In this document: piece by piece, positions 8,627 through 18,225 of the stretch
Numbering within the stretch: the first letter of the stretch is position 1
How the letters are laid out: every line of letters starts with the position of its first letter
Assembly: GCA_027622275.1 (NCBI GenBank)
Contig: JAQBZB010000018.1
Coordinates: forward strand, 1-55,530
Length of the DNA stretch: 55,530 bases
Direction of reading: 5' to 3'
Source: Planctomycetota bacterium
GTDB lineage: Bacteria > Planctomycetota > Planctomycetia > Pirellulales > Pirellulaceae
Notes under the pieces: generated by a model
The model's input: the letters and a program-made list of their open reading frames with translations, nothing else
Databases searched by the model: none
Told to the model about the DNA's origin: nothing
Program-made: the position numbers and the translations under genes

Positions 8627-9397
8627 CTATCGAGGCAAGCGGATTACTTCGCTCCGAAAGGCTTCGTCTTCGAGATACAAGACGCGAAATCCTGGCGGGA
8701 TGGAGTCGAGGCTGAACTCGGGCGAGTCGACACCGAACTGGACGGCGGCGGAAGGTGTGGTCAGCAGTTGCAGGTCGCCGACCCGCTTCTCGCGTTCTTG
8801 ATGCACGTGACCGGTGCAAATTGCTTTGACCTGCGGGGCACTGGTGGCGACTTGCAGCAACGACTCCGCGTCTCGCAAACCGAGTGCGTCGACCCAGGCG
8901 GAACCGACATCGAAGGGCGGATGATGTACGAACAAGACCGTTGGTTGTTGGGCGTGCAAGCGTAGTTCCGCGGCGAGCCATTCCAACTGCCGCTCGCCCA
9001 GTTCCCCTTCGACTTCACCGGAGATATGAGATTCGAGCCCGATCAGTTGCCAATCACCGACGCGACAACTGAAGGTCAAGAAATCCGGCTCGCGGGGCGC
9101 AAGTTCGGGAAATACTTCGCGGATGAACGGTCGGCTGTCGTGATTCCCCAGCAGCAACTTGCATGTGGGAAGCCAGTCACCCAACATCTCGCGGAGGATG
9201 TCGTAGGTCGCGCGTTGTTCGTCGTGAGCCAAATCACCTGTGATGACGATCTGGTCAAAGCTCCACCGTCCCGAAGCGATGCCCGCGCGGACGTAGGCGA
9301 AGACACGCTCGACCTCGACGCGTGTGCAGATATCCTGCAGCACCGCCGACGGATCGGTCATGAGATGCAGGTCGGTCAGTTGCAAGACGCAAGGCAT
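8627..9397 (-). CDS. Calcineurin-like phosphodiesterase, CpdA-like
   Basis: This 256-residue metallophosphoesterase has the full metal-binding motif series: DLHL near residue 8, GDLAHD near 54, GNHD near 84, HHPP near 158 and GHVH near 196. Length and motif spacing match the class III cyclic-nucleotide phosphodiesterases (CpdA/Icc), which hydrolyse 3',5'-cAMP to AMP. Substrate assignment by family only is tentative. It starts 9 bp after the end of the large PQQ gene on the same strand, so it is probably the last gene of a three-gene operon. It converges on the restriction gene. Confidence 0.82.
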   Translation of the reverse strand: MPCVLQLTDLHLMTDPSAVLQDICTRVEVERVFAYVRAGIASGRWSFDQIVITGDLAHDEQRATYDILREMLGDWLPTCKLLLGNHDSRPFIREVFPELAPREPDFLTFSCRVGDWQLIGLESHISGEVEGELGERQLEWLAAELRLHAQQPTVLFVHHPPFDVGSAWVDALGLRDAESLLQVATSAPQVKAICTGHVHQEREKRVGDLQLLTTPSAAVQFGVDSPEFSLDSIPPGFRVLYLEDEAFRSEVIRLPR

Positions 9398-9406
9398 GAG
9401 AACACG

Positions 9407-12400
9407 TCACTCCGGAACAATTTGAAGACCGGATAGCGTTGCTTCGCCACGAATGTTGCGGAAGCGGATTTGGATGCTCGACTCACCAGTGATGCCCGTG
9501 AACTGGCGTACGATACCACGCAGCGGGCCTCCCGTCTCGGCAGCGATGTCAAAATGTTCGAGAACCGGCTTTCCTTCGATCGAAACGTCAAAGACCCGTT
9601 CACCCGCGGCCCGACCTTCCAATTCGGCGAAAGTGAGACGAACCGTGTAGGAACGATTCGAATCGCCCGCCAGTTTCTGCTCGATCGACTCGATGCCAAC
9701 GACCCCCGAGGAGGCGACCCAATTGAAAGCATTGCCGAGCGGAGCAATACGCGACGAGTGGTGCCGGATGGAACGAACCGCATCGCCCGAGATTTTGATG
9801 GGCAGATCGGGCGAGTTGCCGCCGACGCTCGGTTGATCGTACCACATGCTGCCGTCGGGGCCGCGATGATCACCAGGAGCGCCCAGGTTCACGGCAAATT
9901 CGTCCGGCGTGTGATCGAGATTGCTGAACGTCCACTGCTCAACAGCGGGCATGTGGATCAAGGCGAGTGAGCATTGGTTCTGATACGCGCAAACACACGT
10001 TCGCGTGTAATCGGGCGCGTTGAGTACGCCATCCGCCGCAATGAGATTGGCGGTGCAACTGGATCGAAAGCCACCGATGTTTCCCGTTCCGCTATCGCCA
10101 GCGAGATCACAGAACCCAGCCGCGCCGCTGCGGAACGTCAGCAAATACTCGCTGCCGACCGCGGTGTTACAGCCGTACATTCGTTTGTAATTCCAGCCGG
10201 TCGTTTTGCCCGTCAGCAAATCCAGCTCGAAGCCTCCGCCGCCGTTCGTGATGATCCGGTCACGCCACAACAGACACGGGCCGCTGTGCTTCAGGGACAG
10301 GTCTTTCCACAGCACGTCCCCGTCACGGCCGCGATAGGCGACCATACCCGCCGCCGCCTCGTCCTTGGCACGGTCGCGATACGCGCTGCCCGCTTGCAGC
10401 AAGACGTCGTGTTCGCGGGAATAGTTGAGGAACGTTCCGAAGACGTCTTCGCTGGTCGACCAAGCAAGTTCGCCGGACTTCGCATCGAAGGCGAATAGAC
10501 GCGGCTGCGTCGGCGGTTCGAGGCCGCGTCGCTGCAAGGTCTGAAACTGCACATCGGAGAGGCTGTCGATACAGAAGATTCGATCCCCGGCGGCCGCAAT
10601 CGCATTATGGCGAAAGCTGTATTCGGCCGATCGTGTCCACAGCACCTTGCCACTGTGCCGATCCATGACCACGAGCTGTCGGCTGGAAGACGAGTACTGA
10701 GCCGACGACAGCAGTTCGTTGATACGACTGGAGTCCGTTGGTTGATTGTCGTCACTGACAGAGACGGGACTCGACGTGGCGATCAGCAAGTCACCTTCCG
10801 CGGCCAGGTATCCCCAAGTTGGTTGAACGGACACGGCATCCGAATCCAGCGTGATCTTGCGAATTGTTTCACCGGTCGCCGCGTCGAGATGCAAGATGGC
10901 ATCGCGATAGACAACGTACACGGCATCAGGCAACGTGACATAATTGCTGCCGATCTCGCCGGCACCGGGGAAGTGGCGTGTCGTGTCGTAGTAGGTGCCA
11001 AGCCCAGGCAGATCCTTCTCCCAAAAAACTCGGCCTGTGTAGACATCGACGCATCGCAACATATCGGCTCCTTCAATTACCAGCCGACCGCCGGCAACCT
11101 GCGGCGATGGCCCGTGCCCGTGACGCGGCAAGACCTTGTCATTCGGAGGGCCACCAAACCAGAGCAGACCGAGCGGTGCCTGCACGATCGAATCGCTTGA
11201 CACCACGCTGTTCGTGGCATCGGCATACTGGTGGGTCCAACTGCCCGATCCAGGGAGCGGCCCGACTCGCGTCAAGAATGTGTTGCTTCCGTCGCGCGAG
11301 AGTTCTGCGTTGGCAACCTCACCGCTAGCGACGACTACTGCGACCGCGTCGTGTTGTTGCTGCGTCAACTCCCAGCAGGCGAAACCGTCGTAGGGTCGCA
11401 AGGCTTGGTAGGCGGTGTGGACGAGCGCCTGGATTTGCTCTTCGCCGGCGGAATCCGGTACATCGCCGGTGACAACATTGGCGAAGTACGGCGGCAATGT
11501 GAGCGCGGAGAGATTTCGATTGATCGCGGCGACGCGCGTTCCGGACACGCCGATCAGACTCATCCGGCGGCGGAGTGCGTCAACCTTGTCCGCGTCTGAA
11601 TCGACCGCGACCACGTGTAGATCCGTTCGAGCGACAAGTTGTTCCGCGACGTCAAGTGATCCGATTCCCAGGATGAGCGCATAGCCTTCCGGCTTTGGAT
11701 CGCGATCCAGCATCGCATCGACGATCGGGATCGCCTTCGGCAGCGTTTGAACAGGGTCCGGAATGGCGTATCCCACGGCTGTCGTCTTAGCAGCGGAGAA
11801 ACATTGGACATTCGTGCCAGTGATGACAAACAACTTGTTGTCGCCCGCGATCATACTGAGCGGAGTCCCTTCGACGGAGACAGACCATTGAGGTGGCAAC
11901 AGTTTGTCGGCTTGCCTCGCTGCCTCGATGTCGAACGCCGCTACGATCCCATCGCGGCCCGCGTAGGCCCGTTTGCCAGCGACCATGAACACGGGCATGT
12001 CGGGACTCGAGACCGCCCACGAAACCGCTGGCTTCAGTTCGACCTTTTCAATCTGCTCGCCTTTGCGGTCGAGCGCGGGTGTCACGCGAACTGCACCGGA
12101 TAGATCGTGGGCGGTCACGTTTCCGACGGCTATCTCGCCGATCATGGCATCCACGGGAAACGAGCCCAGCGACGCGCCGTCTTGCATCGCGAACGCCGCG
12201 TTTTCGACAACATAGAAATTCTCGTGAGCCACCACGCTCCAGCCGCCCGAGCCTTTGCCGCCGAAGTCGAAGTACTCCATCTCACCAGTCTTTCGGTCAA
12301 AGACGCCGGGTAACGATCGACCGCCCGGCACAAGCAATCGGTCGCCGATCGCCGCGAGATAGCCTTGCGGCACGATCGATCCGAATGACGGAGCACCGTG

Positions 12401-13075
12401 CGGATGCGTGACCCAACGCGAGCCGGTCTCGCTGTTGATCCATTTCGCTCTACCCGTCTCGGCATCGACGGCATGCACGAAGATTCCCATGAAAGGCCAA
12501 ATGCCGGCGGTGAAGTAGACGGTGTCATCGATCAGCACGGGGCCGCCCCGAATCGGCCACATCGAGATCAGCCGCTCGTTGCCGATGATCCGGCGGTCGT
12601 CTGGTCCGCCGCGAACTTTCCACAGCAACGAGCCGGTGCTGGCGTGGAGACAATAGAGATAACCATCGTCGCTCGTCGCGTAGATCCGATCGCGAGATGC
12701 CGCGGGAGCGAACCGAACAGGGCCTTCGGTATAGAATCTCCACGCTTCTTCACCGGAATCTGTTTCATAAGCCGTGATCGAATCGTGAACCGTTGATCCG
12801 AGAACCAACAAGTCTCCGACAACGATCGGCTGATGGACCGAATCGAATTGCAACTTTGTCTGAGAGGCCGGCCAAGCTGGACGAGTCTTCGGCAACTCCA
12901 GGGTCCACGACAGGTGCAACTCGTCCGGCAACGCCTCCGGCGAAGCGTTGGACCGCGCCGCATTGTATCGCCACATCGGCCAATCGTCGGCTTGGAGCGA
13001 GGCAGTCACTAGAAGCGTTACGACGAGGACCATCGCCGCGGGCCGAATGCGATTCAATCGTTTCTCAACGGTCAT
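9407..13075 (-). CDS. Exported PQQ-type beta-propeller with embedded Rossmann/methyltransferase-like segment
   Basis: This 1222-residue protein has a signal peptide (hydrophobic residues about 12-28). PQQ/BamB-type propeller repeats follow (WPMWRYNAARSN, GSTVHDSITAYETDSGEE, YATSDDGYLYCLHASTGSLL), and more propeller blades lie from about residue 640 to 1000. Between the two sets, at residues about 460-585, is a Rossmann-like stretch (EGYALILGIGSLDVAEQL, then LHVVAVDSDADKVDALR). It reads like motif I and the acidic loop of an AdoMet methyltransferase. The last about 110 residues resemble a malectin-like carbohydrate-binding beta-sandwich (FDVSIEGKPVLEHFDI). The start at 13075 gives a proper signal peptide; the longer frame does not. 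Function unknown; periplasmic or surface scaffold is likely. A truncated paralogue lies at 17803-18080. Confidence 0.8.
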   Translation of the reverse strand: MTVEKRLNRIRPAAMVLVVTLLVTASLQADDWPMWRYNAARSNASPEALPDELHLSWTLELPKTRPAWPASQTKLQFDSVHQPIVVGDLLVLGSTVHDSITAYETDSGEEAWRFYTEGPVRFAPAASRDRIYATSDDGYLYCLHASTGSLLWKVRGGPDDRRIIGNERLISMWPIRGGPVLIDDTVYFTAGIWPFMGIFVHAVDAETGRAKWINSETGSRWVTHPHGAPSFGSIVPQGYLAAIGDRLLVPGGRSLPGVFDRKTGEMEYFDFGGKGSGGWSVVAHENFYVVENAAFAMQDGASLGSFPVDAMIGEIAVGNVTAHDLSGAVRVTPALDRKGEQIEKVELKPAVSWAVSSPDMPVFMVAGKRAYAGRDGIVAAFDIEAARQADKLLPPQWSVSVEGTPLSMIAGDNKLFVITGTNVQCFSAAKTTAVGYAIPDPVQTLPKAIPIVDAMLDRDPKPEGYALILGIGSLDVAEQLVARTDLHVVAVDSDADKVDALRRRMSLIGVSGTRVAAINRNLSALTLPPYFANVVTGDVPDSAGEEQIQALVHTAYQALRPYDGFACWELTQQQHDAVAVVVASGEVANAELSRDGSNTFLTRVGPLPGSGSWTHQYADATNSVVSSDSIVQAPLGLLWFGGPPNDKVLPRHGHGPSPQVAGGRLVIEGADMLRCVDVYTGRVFWEKDLPGLGTYYDTTRHFPGAGEIGSNYVTLPDAVYVVYRDAILHLDAATGETIRKITLDSDAVSVQPTWGYLAAEGDLLIATSSPVSVSDDNQPTDSSRINELLSSAQYSSSSRQLVVMDRHSGKVLWTRSAEYSFRHNAIAAAGDRIFCIDSLSDVQFQTLQRRGLEPPTQPRLFAFDAKSGELAWSTSEDVFGTFLNYSREHDVLLQAGSAYRDRAKDEAAAGMVAYRGRDGDVLWKDLSLKHSGPCLLWRDRIITNGGGGFELDLLTGKTTGWNYKRMYGCNTAVGSEYLLTFRSGAAGFCDLAGDSGTGNIGGFRSSCTANLIAADGVLNAPDYTRTCVCAYQNQCSLALIHMPAVEQWTFSNLDHTPDEFAVNLGAPGDHRGPDGSMWYDQPSVGGNSPDLPIKISGDAVRSIRHHSSRIAPLGNAFNWVASSGVVGIESIEQKLAGDSNRSYTVRLTFAELEGRAAGERVFDVSIEGKPVLEHFDIAAETGGPLRGIVRQFTGITGESSIQIRFRNIRGEATLSGLQIVPE

Positions 13076-13086
13076 CGATACACGTC

Positions 13087-16000
13087 CTACCGACGCCACC
13101 ATGTTTGGATGCGTGACCACATTGCGGAAAGTGGATGGCGATGCTGCTGGGCAAGCCGCCATCGGACCAGATGATAGAGTCTACGTTGTATCTGGTCCGG
13201 CTGCGTGCGTCTGCGCTGATGTGATTTGAGTTGACCGACGGCTGTCGAATAGTCGGTCCCGCTGTGCGGGCCGAGCAGCGAACATGCCAGCTGGAGGAAA
13301 TCGTACATATCCTGATAATACTCGCTCATCTCGCGGCGGTGGAGCTGTGCGATCAACCGCGACGCATCCTCGAAACGCGCCTTCGCCAAATGCTCGGCGA
13401 CGGACCACAGGTTGTGAAGGCACACCGTTTGATCGTGGCCGTGCAGGAGCGCTCGGCGACTGACCTCCGCCGCTTCGGTCTCGCGGTGCCGGTACCACAG
13501 TGCGACGACGATCGGAAAGTACATATAAGGCTCGGCATCTCGTTCTCGCCAGTCCTTCATCCACGAAATGACACGAGTTGGTTGGAAGGCGTCGAGAAAG
13601 GCGCTGCCGACCGCCCACCACGTCCGGTTGTCGCAACGAAGTTGCTTCGCGTTCCAGAACACGAATGAGCGAAGACCCGTCAAGCGATCCGGTCGACCCA
13701 ACAGCAAGACATACTCGGCTGCCGCTTCCGTCCAGAGTTCGGGCTTGTCCTGCAGTTTCTTCAAACGGGACGGACATCGCGCGGTTTGATTCAACTGGCC
13801 GGCAAGTTGAACCCAGGCGCTCGCGACCGGGCCCGCGACTTCCGTTTCACCAAACAGAGTGTCTTCGATGACCTTCAATGCCTGCGGTCCCCAGGACTGC
13901 TCTTGATACGCACCCAGTGCGATCTGAATCGCCGTGCCGTTTTCGAGTGGTTCACCGCACAAGTCGCGCAACGCTTCGTCGGCGTGCTTGCTGTCCCGCT
14001 GCTTGCAGAGCAGGCAGATCCGCTTGGCGGCCGCGTATCCAGGCGGAAGGTGGGCGGCTGCGCGGTCCAGTGTTTGGTTCGCCGCATCGAACTCGCCGTC
14101 CTCGATCTGAAGATCGAACAACGCCAACGCTCCGAAAGCATAATCGTCGGCGATCTCGAAGGACCGCTGAAAGCACTGTTTGGCCCGCCCGCGATCTTCC
14201 TTTCGAAGCAACGCATCACCGAGCGTTCCCCAGGCCGCTGGATCACGCGGGGCGACGCGCGTTTGTTGTTCGGCCGCTTCGATGCAGGGATCAAGTTGCT
14301 CCGTCGCTTCGTACCACGCGGCCAGTCGGTTCCAAGCCCAGTAGTAATCCGCGTCCACTTCGACGACCTGCCGCATCAACTCGATCGCCCTGTCGACGTT
14401 ACCACGCTCCGCCTCGATCCCGGCGACGCGGGCCTGCAGCGCAAGCGGCACGGACTCGCCAAACGCTTCGGCTTGGCAAGCTGCAATCGCTTCGTCATAG
14501 CGGCCTTCTTCGGCCAGGTAGTAGGCCTTCGTCGCATAAGCGTCAACACTCCGAGGATTCAACTCGATGGCTCGATCCACCGCGGCAAACGCTTCCCCGC
14601 GGTCTTCGGGGCGAGTCAAGGCGTCCGCCAGAATCAGCCACGACCGCGCTTCGGCCGGTCGCTCGCGGCTCAATTCGCGGGCCAGTTCCATGACGATCTC
14701 CGGCTGGCCCAGCTCGTCGCTCCAGGTTTGCAGTTGTCCCCACGCGAACTGGTAGCCCGGTTCCATCCGCACGGCTCCACGCAACTGATCGAGCGCGCCA
14801 TCGCGGTCTTCAAGTTTCCACAACAGCAAGGCGAGGAAGCCGCGATTGCGGACTTCGCGCGGATCATGCTCGATCGCTTGTTCCAAGATCTCACGGGCCC
14901 GCGATTGTTCGCCGAGTGCCTCATACGCTTCGGAAAGCTGACGCCGGGCGTCGCTCCACGTCGAGTTGATCTCCAAGGCTCGTGAGAGCGCAGCGACTTC
15001 ACCTTCACGGTCCTGCTTCGCTTGACAGACAATCGCGAGTTCAAGCCACAATCGCGGAAGTAGTGGAAAGCGGTCGACGGCTTGCGTGGCGAGCGTGTGG
15101 GCCTCGTCGAGTTGTTGCATGTGGCACAAGTGCTGGACGAGAGCGTCCCAAGCGTGCCACAAGTCAGGCCGGGCCTGCAATGCATCCCGCAGGACGGCCA
15201 GCAACTCGTTGTCGTCGTAGGTCGTGAGCGCGTACTCGCGGAACATCAGCAACCCGTCGCCGAAGATGACTTGTTGTTTCAGTTCCTCCTGCACGAATTG
15301 CAATGCTTCCACACGCTCCGCCTTGGAATCGCACAGCGTCATCAGGGCCGAAAACGCCGGGTCGTAATCAACCGAGAAGCGGATCGACGCGCGATAGTGC
15401 TCTTTGGCTTCCGCTTTGTTGCCGCGGGCTTCGGCGATTCGACCGCGAATGAGAGCGACGATTGGCGAATCCGGTTCCAGCTCGCCGGCGACGTCGACTT
15501 CCGCCTGCGCCTGGTCGTGCTTCTGCTGATTGCAAAGCCCAATTGCCAACTCCCGGCGTGCCCAAGCGTCCGTCGGATGCTGCTCGATCAGATCACGCAG
15601 CGCCGCTTCGCTGGTCTCCGGCTCGTCGTTACGGAGCCACTCGATCAAGGACACTCGCAGCGCGTAGCTTTTGGGATAGCTCTCGACGGCCGCTCTCAGA
15701 TGGGCGATGGCCGCTTGCGGGCCGTTCAACATCGCGGCAAGACCGGCAACCGCGTCGTGCGCGTCGCGGGCGAGTGGTTCCGCGGCCAGAATCTCTTTCC
15801 AGATTTTGAGGGCTTTCGGATGATCACCTCGATACCCGGCCAAACGCGCCGCCGTTCGCAACCACACCATTCGGTGCGACTTCTCCTTCGCGTCGCTCAG
15901 CAGTTTCTCGGCACGCTCGGTCAGGTTGTAGCGGCCAAAAAAGTCGGCCGCGAACAGCAGGAGATCGGGGTCTTCCCAGCGAAGCGTCAATGCCGAGTCG

Positions 16001-17646
16001 ATGGTTTCGATCGCCGTGGGAGTTTGTTCGAGGATCTCGTAAGCGTCGCACAGCGTCCGAGCGGGCCAGGCCGACTTGGAAGCGAAGCGTGAGAACCGGT
16101 CGCGCAAAAAGCCAATCGCCTCGCCGGTCTTTTTCAGATACCGCGAGGCCGTGAAGTAGCTGCGCGAACGCCGTTCGTCCTTGTCGTCCAAACAGGCGGC
16201 GATGCGATACAGTTGCGTCGCGTCTTCACGTTGGTGTTGATCCCACAACAAGTCGGCGAGGGTGGCATATCCGCGGCCATCGTACGGCCGGTGCCGAATG
16301 GCCCGCTCCAGCACGTAACGCGCCCGCGGCTGTTCACGGGCGTCGGCCAGCAGCTCTTGGCCATAGCGAATCCAAAACAGCGGATCACCGGGCTTCTCGT
16401 ACACCTGCTTCAGCACCTCCAGCCGGTCCTCCCGGCGGCCCAGCTCCTCGAGGCAGTTCAGCTTGCTCATGAGCAAGTTGCCGTCTTCGGGATACTGCAC
16501 CAGCAACGCCTCGGTCGCTTGCAGCAAGCCGCCGGTGTCGGCGTCGTAACCGGCCAGATTCGCTCTCGCCCGCAACGTCAACCGATGTTCGGGATCGATG
16601 CCGGCCATCTTGTCGCAGCTTGACTGGGCCTCGTCGCGACGATGCTTCTCCAACGCCACATCGAGTTGATGGAGATGATCATAGAGAGCCGCTTCGGGCA
16701 GTTGCAGCTCGTTCAAGCGGTCAGCCTGATCCTTCGGAATCATGGCCATGCCGCGCGGCCCGCTGCTGGCGTAGTGTTCCAGCATCTTTTCGGTCAGAAA
16801 CTCGCCGGTGAATCGGACGGTTGGATCGCGGATCAGCAGCGTTCCTCGAATCGCGTCGTATCCGATCACCGCCTGAAGATGAGCCGAGCCCAGGTCGACC
16901 GTCGTCAAGGTGAACGGTATCCCGCGATCGATGAGCGCGACGGCGCTGTCGAGCGTCACACGAAACTCGCGCGTGGCGAACCCGTTTTCTTCGGCCCATT
17001 GGCGTTCTCGATAGGCGGGCGTGCCGTCGTAGCAGATGTGCTCGGCGACTTCGAGGTGATCCGTCTGCTTGTCCCAAAAGCGAGTCAGCGCCGCGAGCGT
17101 GGCCGGCGCGCAGGTGAGATGATGTTGCCGCACGAACTGGACGGGCAATCGCCGCCGTCCGGGCAACTCGTCCCGCCGCTCCATGCGGTCCGCGAAGCTG
17201 TTATGAAAGTCCTCGCCGACTTCTCGCGCATGGCGGACCGCTTCGTCGAAGTCTCCGCAGTAATACGCCGCATCGGCGCGCATCGCGGCCAGCCACTTCG
17301 ATCGATCCTTCTCGTGATGCAGCAACGGAAAGAACTCGGGCAGACGCTCGTAGTTCGCTCGCGCTTCGTCATACATTTCCAGCTCGCTCTGAAGTGTGGC
17401 CAGATGCCCGATCAGGTCGCCGGCTTCGAGCTTCTCGACTGCCTCGGCCAGCAACGCCAGCGCCTCGCCGTCGCGGCCCGCCTGGACCAACTGGTGTGCC
17501 AGAGCTTGGACGGACGGACGGTACCACGGCCGCAGCTCGAGGGAATGCCGAGCAGCCTCCAAGGCATCGGATCGCCGGTCTTGCATATCGAGCAGACTCG
17601 ATCTCTCGACCCAACTTGATTGAGCGGTGTGATGAATTCTCGTCAA
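13087..17646 (-). CDS. Giant TPR protein with N-terminal C39-like papain-fold domain
   Basis: The 1519-residue frame is mostly tetratricopeptide repeats (e.g. DALEAARHSLELRP, WAWNRLAAWYEATEQLDPC). Near residues 165-280 lies a C39-type cysteine-peptidase-like domain with Gln174, Cys179 in HLTCAPATL, His257 in SAHLQAVIGYD and Asp275 in LLIRDP, so the catalytic residues look intact. No signal peptide is visible. The protein starts in the middle of a TPR unit. The first possible start, TTG at 17646, lies in DNA similar to the upstream region of a PSD1 gene. I therefore think the original N-terminus was lost in the rearrangement next door. An ATG at 17586 is an alternative start. Its stop is 11 bp before the PQQ gene start, suggesting co-transcription. 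Confidence 0.8.
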   Translation of the reverse strand: MTRIHHTAQSSWVERSSLLDMQDRRSDALEAARHSLELRPWYRPSVQALAHQLVQAGRDGEALALLAEAVEKLEAGDLIGHLATLQSELEMYDEARANYERLPEFFPLLHHEKDRSKWLAAMRADAAYYCGDFDEAVRHAREVGEDFHNSFADRMERRDELPGRRRLPVQFVRQHHLTCAPATLAALTRFWDKQTDHLEVAEHICYDGTPAYRERQWAEENGFATREFRVTLDSAVALIDRGIPFTLTTVDLGSAHLQAVIGYDAIRGTLLIRDPTVRFTGEFLTEKMLEHYASSGPRGMAMIPKDQADRLNELQLPEAALYDHLHQLDVALEKHRRDEAQSSCDKMAGIDPEHRLTLRARANLAGYDADTGGLLQATEALLVQYPEDGNLLMSKLNCLEELGRREDRLEVLKQVYEKPGDPLFWIRYGQELLADAREQPRARYVLERAIRHRPYDGRGYATLADLLWDQHQREDATQLYRIAACLDDKDERRSRSYFTASRYLKKTGEAIGFLRDRFSRFASKSAWPARTLCDAYEILEQTPTAIETIDSALTLRWEDPDLLLFAADFFGRYNLTERAEKLLSDAKEKSHRMVWLRTAARLAGYRGDHPKALKIWKEILAAEPLARDAHDAVAGLAAMLNGPQAAIAHLRAAVESYPKSYALRVSLIEWLRNDEPETSEAALRDLIEQHPTDAWARRELAIGLCNQQKHDQAQAEVDVAGELEPDSPIVALIRGRIAEARGNKAEAKEHYRASIRFSVDYDPAFSALMTLCDSKAERVEALQFVQEELKQQVIFGDGLLMFREYALTTYDDNELLAVLRDALQARPDLWHAWDALVQHLCHMQQLDEAHTLATQAVDRFPLLPRLWLELAIVCQAKQDREGEVAALSRALEINSTWSDARRQLSEAYEALGEQSRAREILEQAIEHDPREVRNRGFLALLLWKLEDRDGALDQLRGAVRMEPGYQFAWGQLQTWSDELGQPEIVMELARELSRERPAEARSWLILADALTRPEDRGEAFAAVDRAIELNPRSVDAYATKAYYLAEEGRYDEAIAACQAEAFGESVPLALQARVAGIEAERGNVDRAIELMRQVVEVDADYYWAWNRLAAWYEATEQLDPCIEAAEQQTRVAPRDPAAWGTLGDALLRKEDRGRAKQCFQRSFEIADDYAFGALALFDLQIEDGEFDAANQTLDRAAAHLPPGYAAAKRICLLCKQRDSKHADEALRDLCGEPLENGTAIQIALGAYQEQSWGPQALKVIEDTLFGETEVAGPVASAWVQLAGQLNQTARCPSRLKKLQDKPELWTEAAAEYVLLLGRPDRLTGLRSFVFWNAKQLRCDNRTWWAVGSAFLDAFQPTRVISWMKDWRERDAEPYMYFPIVVALWYRHRETEAAEVSRRALLHGHDQTVCLHNLWSVAEHLAKARFEDASRLIAQLHRREMSEYYQDMYDFLQLACSLLGPHSGTDYSTAVGQLKSHQRRRTQPDQIQRRLYHLVRWRLAQQHRHPLSAMWSRIQTWWRR

Positions 17647-17709
17647 GATTCTGTCATTCTAAGAACTTCCTACCTCCCCCGGCGCCCAGGCGTTCCTGCC
17701 ATACGAACC

Positions 17710-17802
17710 ATGCGAATATCAACGCTTCTTGCCGCGATCTGCTACTGCTAGACGCTGCTCGCAATGGCCAGCGTGCAGGCGGACGACGACGACTTCTTCG
17801 AG
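17710..17802 (+). pseudogene. 5' fragment of a PSD1 (DUF1549/DUF1553) gene
   Basis: The 31 codons from ATG 17710 align codon for codon with the start of the intact PSD1 gene at 19692. Examples are MRISTLLAAICYC against MRPSTISIAICFS, and ASVQADDDDFFE against ASAHADDKDFFE. Codon 14 is TAG where the intact gene has TTG, so the fragment is also inactivated by a nonsense change. The match continues upstream to about 17631, covering the promoter region. Homology ends abruptly at 17802, where a reversed PQQ-gene fragment begins. Confidence 0.8.
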
Positions 17803-18080
17803 TCGTCTACCGTTGATCCGAGAACCAACAGATCTCCGACAATGATCGGTTGATCGACGGAATCGAATTGCAACTTTGCCTGAGATGCCGGCCACGCCGG
17901 ACGAATCTTCGGTAACTCCAGAGTCCAGGTCAGATTCAGCTGGGTTGGTAAGTCATTCGGCGTCGCGTTTGACCTCGTCGCGTCGTTTCGCCACATCGGC
18001 CAGTCGGCAGCCTGGACCGATTGGACAAACGCACTGCTCGAAATCGCAACAGTCAGTGCCATCATTCGATGGAATCGCAT
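17803..18080 (-). pseudogene. 5' fragment of a PQQ-propeller gene, paralogue of the one ending at 13075
   Basis: From ATG 18080 the minus strand encodes a signal peptide (MRFHRMMALTVAISSSAF). About 70 residues nearly identical to the intact PQQ protein follow (ADWPMWRNDATRSN, LELPKIRPAWPASQAKLQFD, VGDLLVLGSTVDDS). Homology stops at 17803, and the frame runs on into the PSD1 fragment until a stop at 17748. More than 1100 residues are missing. DNA identity to 12790-13070 is high enough to be obvious by eye, implying a fairly recent duplication. Confidence 0.82.
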
Positions 18081-18225
18081 ATCGTACTTCGGTCGGCAAT
18101 CCAAGTATCGGAAGAATCTTGTTACGAGTGGTCTGTCGGTATCGAAAACGTGTGCAACTTAGCAGACGATTAGTATAGTCAGTCCCCGCATTGCTGAGTG
18201 AGCCGCATTCGCGACAATACCCGAC

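Noticed and set aside
13786-14985. A 399-codon plus-strand frame opposite the TPR gene
   Set aside because: It is an antisense shadow in G+C-rich repeat-protein DNA; the TPR frame has clear repeats.
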